The notes beneath the pieces are model-generated. The model did not search any database. It worked only from the letters and a program-made list of their open reading frames with translations, and was not told the origin of the DNA. This document shows, piece by piece, positions 46,634 to 55,000 of a stretch of DNA of 64,000 bases. Where the stretch lies: the NCBI RefSeq assembly GCF_019511345.1, contig NZ_JAEUAK010000006.1, forward strand, positions 186,001 to 250,000, in the 5' to 3' direction. Both the position numbers and the translations under genes were made by a program. Each line of letters opens with the position of its first letter. Position 1 is the first letter of the stretch. The DNA comes from Rhizobium mesosinicum. Lineage in GTDB: Bacteria > Pseudomonadota > Alphaproteobacteria > Rhizobiales > Rhizobiaceae.

Positions 46634-48292
46634 ATGACTGCAGCGGATACTAGTTCAGGCGGAATTCCGGCAGGCGCGGGCCTGCTGGATCGCGAAAGGA
46701 TCATCGCAAAACCCGGTTTCAACCGGTGGCTCGTACCGCCGGCCGCGCTCGCCATCCATCTTTGCATCGGCATGGCCTATGGCTTCAGCGTGTTCTGGCT
46801 GCCGCTGTCGAAATCTCTCGGCATTACCGCTTCGACGGCCTGCCCGGATCTGACGCTGGTATCGGCCCTCTTCACCACGACCTGCGACTGGCGCGTTGCC
46901 GACCTCGGCTGGATCTATACACTCTTCTTCGTGCTGCTCGGTTCGTCCGCTGCCATGTGGGGCGGCTGGCTCGAGCGGGTCGGTCCGCGCAAGGCGGGCG
47001 TCGTCTCGGCCTGCTGCTGGTGCGGCGGCATCATCATCGCAGCTTTCGGCGTCATTTCGCATCAGCTCTGGATCATGTGGATCGGCGCCGGCGTGGTCGG
47101 CGGCATCGGCCTCGGTCTCGGCTACATTTCACCAGTTTCAACGCTTATCAAATGGTTTCCGGACCGACGCGGCATGGCGACCGGCATGGCGATCATGGGT
47201 TTTGGTGGCGGTGCAATGATCGGCGCTCCGCTGGCCAACCTGCTGATGAACAGCTTCAGGACGGATACGTCCGTCGGCGTCTGGCAGACCTTCCTCGTCA
47301 TGGCGGCCATCTATTTCGTCTTCATGATCGGTGGTGCCTTCGGCTACCGTATTCCGCCGGCCGGCTGGCGTCCGGAAGGCTGGACGCCGCCTGCCGCCAA
47401 AAGCACGATGATCACGACCAAGCACGTGCATCTGCGCGATGCTCACAAGACGAAACAGTTCTGGCTGATCTGGGCGGTGCTCTGCCTCAATGTGTCGGCT
47501 GGTATCGGCGTTATCGGCATGGCTTCGCCGATGCTGCAGGAAATCTTCGCCGGTTCGCTGATTGGGTTGCCGGATATCGGCTTTGCGCAGCTTAACGCCG
47601 GTCAGAAGGCGTCAATTGCGACGATCGCTGCCGGCTTTGCAGGTTTGCTCTCGCTCTTCAATATCGGCGGCCGGTTCTTCTGGGCTTCGCTGTCCGACAA
47701 GATCGGCCGCAAGAATACCTACTATACCTTCTTCATTCTCGGCATCGTGCTTTATGCTGCGGCTCCGACACTGGCAGATATAGGCAACAAGGCCCTCTTC
47801 GTCCTTGCCTTCGGCATCATCCTGTCGATGTATGGCGGCGGCTTCGCAACTATCCCCGCCTATCTCGCCGATATCTTCGGCACGCAGTTCGTCGGCGCGA
47901 TCCACGGTCGCCTGCTGACGGCCTGGGCAACAGCCGGGATCGTCGGGCCTGTCGTCGTCAACTATATCCGCGAAGCACAGATCGCTGCTGGCGTGGCGCC
48001 CGGACCGGCGCTCTATACGGGCACGATGTACATTCTCGCCTGCATGCTGGCGCTCGGCCTGATCGCCAATGCGTTCGTCCGGCCGCTCTCCGACAAATGG
48101 TTCATGTCGGATGATGAAGTCGCTGCATTTCAGGCGAGGAGCGCTGCGGTCAATGCTGGCCCCACAGGCTCCTTCGGTATTGGCACGGGCGGTCTCGATG
48201 TCAAGGCGGCGCTTGCCTGGGCGGTGGTCGGTATTCCGCTGCTCTGGGGCGTCTGGGTCACGCTGAAGGCGACCCTGGCATTGTTCGGTTAA
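46634..48292 (+). CDS. Oxalate/formate antiporter (OFA) family MFS transporter
   Basis: A 552-residue major-facilitator protein with 12 predicted helices plus a long N-terminal cytoplasmic tail and one extra C-terminal helix (AWAVVGIPLLWGVWVTLKA). LAIHLCIGMAYGFSVFWLPL and IGLGLGYISPVSTLIKWFPDRRGMATG are OFA-family hallmarks. ATG 46634 has GGAGGAG at 6-nt spacing. Its position directly after fdsD suggests uptake of formate or exchange of oxalate for formate, feeding the dehydrogenase; the substrate is inferred from family and context. Confidence 0.87.
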   Translation: MTAADTSSGGIPAGAGLLDRERIIAKPGFNRWLVPPAALAIHLCIGMAYGFSVFWLPLSKSLGITASTACPDLTLVSALFTTTCDWRVADLGWIYTLFFVLLGSSAAMWGGWLERVGPRKAGVVSACCWCGGIIIAAFGVISHQLWIMWIGAGVVGGIGLGLGYISPVSTLIKWFPDRRGMATGMAIMGFGGGAMIGAPLANLLMNSFRTDTSVGVWQTFLVMAAIYFVFMIGGAFGYRIPPAGWRPEGWTPPAAKSTMITTKHVHLRDAHKTKQFWLIWAVLCLNVSAGIGVIGMASPMLQEIFAGSLIGLPDIGFAQLNAGQKASIATIAAGFAGLLSLFNIGGRFFWASLSDKIGRKNTYYTFFILGIVLYAAAPTLADIGNKALFVLAFGIILSMYGGGFATIPAYLADIFGTQFVGAIHGRLLTAWATAGIVGPVVVNYIREAQIAAGVAPGPALYTGTMYILACMLALGLIANAFVRPLSDKWFMSDDEVAAFQARSAAVNAGPTGSFGIGTGGLDVKAALAWAVVGIPLLWGVWVTLKATLALFG

Positions 48293-48333
48293 AAGCTCCC
48301 TTGCTGAGCTGCAGGGAGATGGGATTGGAGGAG

Positions 48334-48359
48334 ACCGGGCGAGAAGCTTCCCGCCCGGT
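48334..48359 (+). terminator. Hairpin after the OFA transporter
   Basis: ACCGGGCG (48334-48341) pairs with CGCCCGGT (48352-48359); the loop contains the self-complementary GAAGCTTC. It lies 41 bp after the stop but only TTTA follows, so terminator strength is doubtful. The rest of the 237-bp gap to cheW shows nothing clear. Confidence 0.4.
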
Positions 48360-48529
48360 TTAGGAGGATCATTTGCAGGAACAAGCTTGGCAAAGCTTGA
48401 CGAGGCTGGCCTCGAAACTGCTTGTCTCCAACGACATTGCGAGGCCGAACCTCCGGCACACAAGGAGAGCTTGAACAACAAAAACCGCTTGTGGGGCGGG
48501 TTCCTCGTTCATGTCATATCGCCAAGCGA

Positions 48530-49006
48530 TCAGGCGGCCAGTTCGTCGGTCTCGTTTTCCTTGAACATCTTTGCGAGGTTCAGGAAGCAGATCATGCCGT
48601 TTTCGGAAGCTATGATACCTTCGCAGAAAGCACGGTCGAAGGAAGCAGTTACTTCCGGAACGGGTTGTACCTGGCTGGAAGAAATCGTCAGAATGTCGGA
48701 AACACGATCAACCAGCATGCCGATGACCATATTATGCACTTCGGCGACGACAATGGCGCTGCGCTCATTGGCGACAGTGCTCTTCATGCCGAGCTTGTAG
48801 GCAAGGTCGATGATCGGGATGACCGAACCGCGCAGATTCATGACACCGATGACATCTGCCGGAGAGTGCGGGATCGGCGTCGACGGCGCCCAGCCACGGA
48901 TTTCGCGGATGGTCGTGGTCTTGACGCAGAATTCCTGATCATGCAGGCGGAAGGCAATGATTTCGAGCGTATCGCCGCTGAAGCTAGTGGAATTGATCGT
49001 GGCCAT
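48530..49006 (-). CDS. cheW: Chemotaxis adaptor CheW
   Basis: A 158-residue single-domain CheW that bridges chemoreceptors and CheA. It starts with a short tail and then LEIIAFRLHDQEFCVKTTTIREIRGW; VIGVMNLRGSVIPIIDLAYKLG is the key receptor/kinase interface and IGMLVDRVSDILTI follows. ATG 49006 overlaps the TAA of the chemoreceptor relic upstream (TAATG), so it was originally translated with the receptor. No other che gene is in the window; it probably feeds a chemotaxis complex encoded elsewhere. Confidence 0.93.
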   Translation of the reverse strand: MATINSTSFSGDTLEIIAFRLHDQEFCVKTTTIREIRGWAPSTPIPHSPADVIGVMNLRGSVIPIIDLAYKLGMKSTVANERSAIVVAEVHNMVIGMLVDRVSDILTISSSQVQPVPEVTASFDRAFCEGIIASENGMICFLNLAKMFKENETDELAA

Positions 49007-49355
49007 TAGAATTCTTCCCAACTGTCGTAAGCCAGGGCAGAAGCGGATGCGCCACCATTGGCGCGGACGAGCTTTGCCTTCACCCCACGCGATGGCTTTG
49101 CACTTAGCGAAGCATCGTTACGGTTATCGAAGACATTAACGGAAGAGTGTTGCGCAAATCTAAACTGCAGGACGAGATTGCGAAGGGTTTCTGTCTCGGA
49201 CGAAAGTCGGGCGCTTGCCACCGTCGCCTCCTCCACCCCTGGAGGCATTCTGCTGGGTGCTCTGATCCAGAACGTGGACGGCTTTATTGATCGACAAGCC
49301 CAGCCGATTGTTCGCACGAGGATTTGACGGTCGCCGTAATATATTCTGCTTTGCT
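49006..49355 (-). pseudogene. Decayed C-terminus of a methyl-accepting chemotaxis protein
   Basis: Reading the minus strand in shifting frames recovers the end of a chemoreceptor signalling domain: CEQSAGL (about 49318-49295), then in a second frame SINKAVHVLDQSTQQNAS (to about 49240), then in a third frame VEEATVASARLSSETETLRNLVLQFRF. The first shift lies near 49295. The second comes from a one-base gain where TCCATGGTGGAG would be expected and TCCAGGGGTGGAG is found. The tail ends DSWEEF, like the CheR/CheB-tethering pentapeptide (xWxxF). The ligand-binding and membrane parts are gone; homology begins right at the rocD stop. Confidence 0.8.
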
Positions 49356-50555
49356 TCAGGTGAGGGTTTTTTCGATCTGCTCTACCGCCCAATCCACCTG
49401 TTCCTTATTGATGACGAGTGGTGGTGCAAAGCGAATCGTGTGGTCGTGCGTATCCTTGGCAAGAAGACCGCGATCCTTTAGCGCATAGCAATATTGCCGG
49501 GCACCACCGGCCTCCGGCTCCAATTCGACCGCGAGCATCAGGCCACGGCCGCGCACATCCTTGACGATATTGGAGCGAATGGAGCGCAAACCTTCGAGGA
49601 AGTAGTCGCCCATCGTCTCGGCGTTCCGGATCATTCCTTCTTCGGTCAATACCGTCAGCGCCGCGCGGGCGACCGCACAGGCCAGTGGGTTGCCGCCGAA
49701 GGTCGAGCCGTGCTGGCCGGGCTTGAGCACGCCAAGGACTTCCGAGTTCGAAAGCACGGCCGAGACCGGATAAAAGCCGCCGGAAAGCGCCTTGCCGATG
49801 AGCGTCACGTCGGCTTCGATGCCTTCATGTTCTTCGGCGAGCAGCTTGCCGGTGCGTCCAAGACCGGTCTGAATTTCGTCGAGGATGAGCGTGACATTGT
49901 TTGCCGTGCAGAGTTCGCGCACGCGGGTGAAATAACCGGCTGGCGGAATGATGACGCCAGCCTCGCCCTGGATCGGCTCGATCAGTGTTGCGACGGTGTT
50001 GGCGTTGATGGCCGCCGCGAAGGCCTCGGCATCACCGAAAGGAACGATGCGGAAGCCCGGCGTGTAAGGGCCGAAGCCGGTACGGGCGTCGGGATCAGTC
50101 GAGAAGCTGATGATGCTCAACGTGCGGCCGTGGAAATTGTTGGCGCAGACAATGATCTCCGCCTTGCCCTCCGGCACGCCCTTCACCTCATAGCCCCATT
50201 TGCGGCCTGCCTTTATGGCGGTCTCAACGGCTTCCGCGCCTGAGTTCATCGGCAGGATCTTGTGGGAGCCGGTCAGTGCTGCCAACTCCTCGTAGAGATA
50301 GGCGAGCTGGTCGTTGCGGAAGGCGCGTGAGGTGAGTGTCAGGCGGCCGGCCTGCTCGACCATGGCGGCAAGAATTTTCGGATGGCAGTGGCCCTGGTTG
50401 ACGGCGGAATAGGCCGAGAGGCAGTCGAGGTAGCGCTTGCCATCCGTATCCCAGACATGAACACCTTCACCCCGCGTCAGCACGACATCAAGCGGCTTGT
50501 AGTTATTGGCTCCAAGACGCTGTTCGGTGGCGATGAGGTTCGACGAGATGTTCAT
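49356..50555 (-). CDS. rocD: Ornithine aminotransferase
   Basis: A 399-residue PLP-dependent class-III aminotransferase converting ornithine and 2-oxoglutarate to glutamate semialdehyde and glutamate. GAEAVETAIKAGRKWGYEVKG, LILDEIQTGLGRTGK and the PLP-binding lysine K255 in TLIGKALSGGFYPV are visible. N-terminus RLGANNYKPLDVVL is typical of RocD and distinguishes it from ArgD. It lies 13 bp after the arginase gene in the same operon, so the two convert arginine to glutamate semialdehyde. Confidence 0.94.
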   Translation of the reverse strand: MNISSNLIATEQRLGANNYKPLDVVLTRGEGVHVWDTDGKRYLDCLSAYSAVNQGHCHPKILAAMVEQAGRLTLTSRAFRNDQLAYLYEELAALTGSHKILPMNSGAEAVETAIKAGRKWGYEVKGVPEGKAEIIVCANNFHGRTLSIISFSTDPDARTGFGPYTPGFRIVPFGDAEAFAAAINANTVATLIEPIQGEAGVIIPPAGYFTRVRELCTANNVTLILDEIQTGLGRTGKLLAEEHEGIEADVTLIGKALSGGFYPVSAVLSNSEVLGVLKPGQHGSTFGGNPLACAVARAALTVLTEEGMIRNAETMGDYFLEGLRSIRSNIVKDVRGRGLMLAVELEPEAGGARQYCYALKDRGLLAKDTHDHTIRFAPPLVINKEQVDWAVEQIEKTLT

Positions 50556-50568
50556 GGCCGGTGCTCCC

Positions 50569-51504
50569 TTATGCGGCGCGTGTAGGACGATCGAAGATAC
50601 GGCGGCCGAAGAGGCTTGCCGTCATCTCCACCATGATGCGGGCGCTCTTGCCGCGGTCATCAAGGAAAGGATTGAGTTCGACGAGGTCGAGCGAGGAGAC
50701 GAGGCCGCTGTCGGACAGCATCTCCATGATAAGGTGGGCTTCGCGGAAAGTGGCGCCGCCGGGCACGGTGGTGCCGACGCCAGGTGCAAAATCGGGATCT
50801 AGGAAATCGACGTCGAAGCTGACATGCAGCAGGCCGTTTGCCTTTTCGACCGTTTCCAGAATCTGGCGGAGGATTACAGCCACGCCCTGTTCGTCTAGCG
50901 AGCGCATGTCGAAGACGTTGACGCCGTGTTTGCGGATTTCGACCCGCTCGGAAGCATCGACCGAGCGGATGCCTACCTGGAAGATCTTCTGGGGATCAAC
51001 GAGTGGACGGTCCCTCGGCAGGATGTGGGCAAAATCCGCGAGACCGCAGAAGAAGGCGACGGGCATGCCGTGAATATTGCCCGACGGCGAGGTCTCCGGC
51101 GTATTGAAATCCGAATGGGCGTCGAGCCACAGCACGAAGAGCGGGCGATCCATTTCCGCGGCATAACGCGCCATCCCCGAGACGCTCCCCATTGAAAGGC
51201 TGTGGTCTCCGCCAAGGATCAGCGGGAAGTGGCCGGCTTTCGCCGCATCATAGGTGGCTGCTTCGAGCGCACGCGTATAGGCGCCAACGACGCGGAGATT
51301 ATGTGCCTTCGGATGATTGGGAAGGTCCCTGGCCGGGACGATGCTGAGATCCCCGGTATCGACAACGGTGTGGCCGAGGTCGGCCAGCGCCTTGTCGATA
51401 CCCGCGATGCGCAATGCTGTCGGCCCCATGCCCGCGCCTCTGCGGCCGGAACCCTCTTCAAGGGGAACACCAATAAGAGCGACAGATTGAGTTTGTACTT
51501 CCAT
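50569..51504 (-). CDS. rocF: Arginase
   Basis: A 311-residue Mn-dependent ureohydrolase splitting arginine into ornithine and urea. Metal ligands are in LILGGDHSLSMG, LWLDAHSDFNTPE and VSFDVDFLDPDFAPG; the N-terminus VALIGVPLEEGSGRRGAGMGP is typical of arginase rather than agmatinase. Start at 51504 (MEVQTQSV) is preferred to 51564, which would add 20 atypical residues. It is divergent from an Lrp/AsnC regulator, a common arrangement for amino-acid catabolism. Confidence 0.94.
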   Translation of the reverse strand: MEVQTQSVALIGVPLEEGSGRRGAGMGPTALRIAGIDKALADLGHTVVDTGDLSIVPARDLPNHPKAHNLRVVGAYTRALEAATYDAAKAGHFPLILGGDHSLSMGSVSGMARYAAEMDRPLFVLWLDAHSDFNTPETSPSGNIHGMPVAFFCGLADFAHILPRDRPLVDPQKIFQVGIRSVDASERVEIRKHGVNVFDMRSLDEQGVAVILRQILETVEKANGLLHVSFDVDFLDPDFAPGVGTTVPGGATFREAHLIMEMLSDSGLVSSLDLVELNPFLDDRGKSARIMVEMTASLFGRRIFDRPTRAA

Positions 51505-51627
51505 TCCTAGGGCTCCGTTGTGAGGCCTGTTTCGGCCAATAGTGGGATAAAGTGGTGGTAGCAAATAGATGGAAAAATGTCAGAAATGGATTATGATTGC
51601 GCAGATTGATAAAGCTAATTCGACAAA

Positions 51628-52065
51628 GTGAACAACGTGGACGACCTCGACAACGAGCTTTTGAGTGCGCTTCGGCATAATGCGCGAATCTCCGTCTCCT
51701 CGCTTGCCGCCATGACCGGTGCTTCACGGGCGACAGTCGCCACGCGCATCGACCGGCTGGTCGAAAACGGCACGATCGCCGGCTTCACGATCCGCACCGG
51801 TCACGAGACGCGTTCGGCAGGTGTTCGGGCGATCGTCATGATCGAGGTGCACGGGAAGCTTGCCGACAAGGTCGCTTCCCAACTGCGCGGCCTGCCGCAG
51901 GTGCGCGCGCTGCACAGCACCAATGGCAAATGGGACTTCGTCGCCGAGCTGGAAGACCGTGATCTCGTCTCCTTCGACGAAACGCTGCGCCGGATACGCC
52001 TCATCGACGGCATCAATACTACCGAAACCAACATTCTGCTGAAGACCAGCAAGACGAGCTTTTAG
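51628..52065 (+). CDS. Lrp/AsnC-family regulator, probably of the arginase operon
   Basis: A 145-residue feast/famine regulator. The N-terminal helix-turn-helix is LDNELLSALRHNARISVSSLAAMTGASRATVATRIDRLVENG; the RAM domain follows (VRAIVMIEVHGKLADKVASQL, then VRALHSTNGKWDFVAELE). It starts at GTG 51628 (another GTG lies at 51637) and is divergent from rocF across 123 bp, so it likely senses arginine or ornithine and controls rocF-rocD. It is convergent with tamB. Confidence 0.88.
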   Translation: MNNVDDLDNELLSALRHNARISVSSLAAMTGASRATVATRIDRLVENGTIAGFTIRTGHETRSAGVRAIVMIEVHGKLADKVASQLRGLPQVRALHSTNGKWDFVAELEDRDLVSFDETLRRIRLIDGINTTETNILLKTSKTSF

Positions 52066-52087
52066 GCTTCAGTCTTCCAGGCGGGCC

Positions 52088-55000
52088 TCAATATTCATGC
52101 TCGTAGACGATGCCGGCTTCGCCTGCGCCATTGCCGCCGGCAGCACCCCGCAGCTTCACGCCGCGGCCGACGTCCAGATTGATGATGGCCTTCGCGCCGG
52201 CTTCTCCGCCCTGCTGCAGCTCGAAATACGTCCGTTCGTTGAGATAGCGGCCGACACTGACGCTGGTCCGGCCCTTTTCGTCCGTGCTGATGTCAAGGTC
52301 GTCAACGCCGAGCTGGTTGCGGAGCCCTTCGAAGAGCGAGGTCGAGCGATTGCCGGCGAGCTGGCTGACCGCATCGGCAAGCTGGGCGATTTGCACCGGC
52401 GACAGCCTGGACATGGATTGACCGAAGATGAGCTGGGCCAGCACTTCGTCCTGCGGCAGGGCAGGCGACGAGGAGAAGGTTATGGCGGGGTCGGTCGCGA
52501 GGCCTGCGACATCCACCGTGAGCGTCGTCGTACCTGACGTGGACGTGGCCTCCAAGTCGAGGGCGGGCGTCAGGTCGCCGGCAAATGTGATGCGGCTGCG
52601 ATCGGAGAAATCGAGACGGCGATTGAGGATCGTCAGGCGACCGCGGCGCATGGTGAAGGCACCAGCAACTTCGGGCGCGGCAGCCGAGCCGCGGATCGTG
52701 ATATTACCGCCGACTTCCGCGTCGATGCCACGGCCGCGCACGAAAATCTGCGAGGGTGCATCGAGCTCGATATCCAGCATGATGGTCGAGGATTTTCCCC
52801 GGGGCTGCTGTTGAGCATTGTCCCTGAGCTGGGCGAGCACGGCGGGCGGCGCATGGATATGGCGGATATCGATTTCACGCAGCGATGTCGGCAGCCTCTC
52901 CGGCACGGTGATGGAAGCCTTGTCGATGCGAAGCCTGCCGTTCAACGTGGGATTGGAAAGCAGCGGTCCCTTAAGGCCGAGCGTGCCGTCGACCGTTGCG
53001 ACAACCAGCGTGCCGTCGACATAGACCGCGCGGTCCAGGCGGATGGAAAGATCGGCGGGGAAGGTACCGCTGATGCCAACCGAACCGCTCGCCGAGATCG
53101 AGCCGCCGCTTGCGAGCCTGCCGTTCAGCCGCGAAATGACGGCCTGCTGGCCGTTGAACGTAATGGTCGCGCCGAGGCCTTCGAGGGCGAGGTTGCGGCG
53201 CACGTCGATCAGCTTTGCGCCATCAGTGGTGACCGTTCCGTTGATGACAGGGGCAGTCGTCGTGCCGCTTAGTTCCAGGTTTACATTGGCGACGCCTTCG
53301 GCAACGAGACCCTGCTGGGCGAGCTGTGCGCCGAGAACGGCGAAGGGGAGGCTTCCGTTGAAGCGCATCGACATGGCGCGGTTGCCTGTCATTGTAAGAG
53401 TGCCGCCGCCTTTCAGCGACAACCCGCCGTCGCCGGCAAGGCTGGTATCGACCGTCAGCTTGTTGTCGGTCAGCTTGCCGTTGGCGCCGAGGGTGAGCGG
53501 CGCAAGGCCGGCGCCCTTCGTCTGGCTCGTTTCGGCGTTCTTCCAGTCGACCTTGAAATCGACCGAGGGAAGGGGGAGCGATCCCGAGGCAGTCGCTGTC
53601 GCCGTAATGGCGCCTTCGGCACCAAGGTTCGGAACGAAGCCATTGGCGACGGCCGCCGGCAGATTGGTGACATCGGCCTTGGCATTGACCCCCTTGATAC
53701 TCGTTCCGGCTATGTCGAGATTACCCGACGCCTTCAACGAGACACCGCCATCGCCGCTGAGATTGGCATCGAAATCCAGCCGATCCTTGCTGAGTTTTCC
53801 CGAGGCGGCGAGCGCCAGGCCAGAAAGGCCGGCAGTCCTGGTGTGTTTCGTTCCGGCGTTCTTCCAGTCGATTTTGAAATCGGCTGAGGGCGCGGCGAGC
53901 GTGCCGGATGCAATGGCCGTTGCCGTGATGGTGCCTTCTGCTCCAAGATCCTGAACGAAGCCATTGGCGACGGCGGCCGGCAGATTGGCAATATCGGCCT
54001 TTGCATCGATGCCCTGGATTGTGGTGCCAGCGAGCGCAAGATTACCGGCGGCCTTCAGCGAGACGCCCTTGCCATTGAGATTGGCATCGAAATCCAGCCG
54101 GTCGCTGACATATTTGCCCGAAGCGGCGATTGCGAGGCCTGAGAGGCCGGCAGTCTTCGTCTGGCTTGTTGCTGCGTTTGCCCAGTCGAGCTTGAAATCG
54201 ACCACCGGTTCTGTCGGTGTGCCCGAGGTGACGGCAGTGCCGGAGATTATGCCCTCGGCGCCAAGACCGGGCACGAAGCCATTGGCGAGGTTTGCCGGCA
54301 GGCTGGCAATGTCGGCGTTGACGGCGAGGTCCCGAATGGCGGTGCCATCGATCGTCACGCCGCCGTTCGCCTTCAGCAGCGCGCCATTGCCGCTGCCGAG
54401 ATTGGCATCGAAATCGACCCTGTTATTTTCATATTTGCCGGTGGCCTTGGCAGAAAGATCAGTGAGGCCGTTGCTCCTTGTCTGGCGGGTCCCCGCATTC
54501 GCCCAGGCCAGATCGAAGGTGACTGCCGGTGTGGGCAGCGAGCCGGAGGCCGACGCCTTGCCGGAAATCGTGCCTTCGGCGCCCAGATCGGGAACGAAGC
54601 CGTTGGCAAGGCCGGCTGGAAGGTTTGCGAGATCGGCATCGACCTTCAGATTGCGCACTGCCGTCCCAGCAAGCTCGACATTGCCCGTCGCCTTCAGCGA
54701 CAGGGCCTTCGGTCCGGCGAGGTTGACATCGAAATCGAGCTTCTGGTCGGCAAAACGGCCGGTCGCCGCAAGATCCAGTCCGGTCAGACCAGCCATCTTG
54801 GTGTGCCGTGTCGCGGCGTCCTGCCACCTGAGCTTGAAATCCGCAGCCGGTGCGGCAGGCGTCCCTGACGCCGAGGCAGTGCCGGAAATCACACCGCCGG
54901 CATCGAGATCCTTCACGAAACCGTTGGCAATATTGGCTGGAACATTCGCAAGATTTGCGTCGATCTTGATGTCGCCGATCGTGCCTCCCGTAATAGCCAC

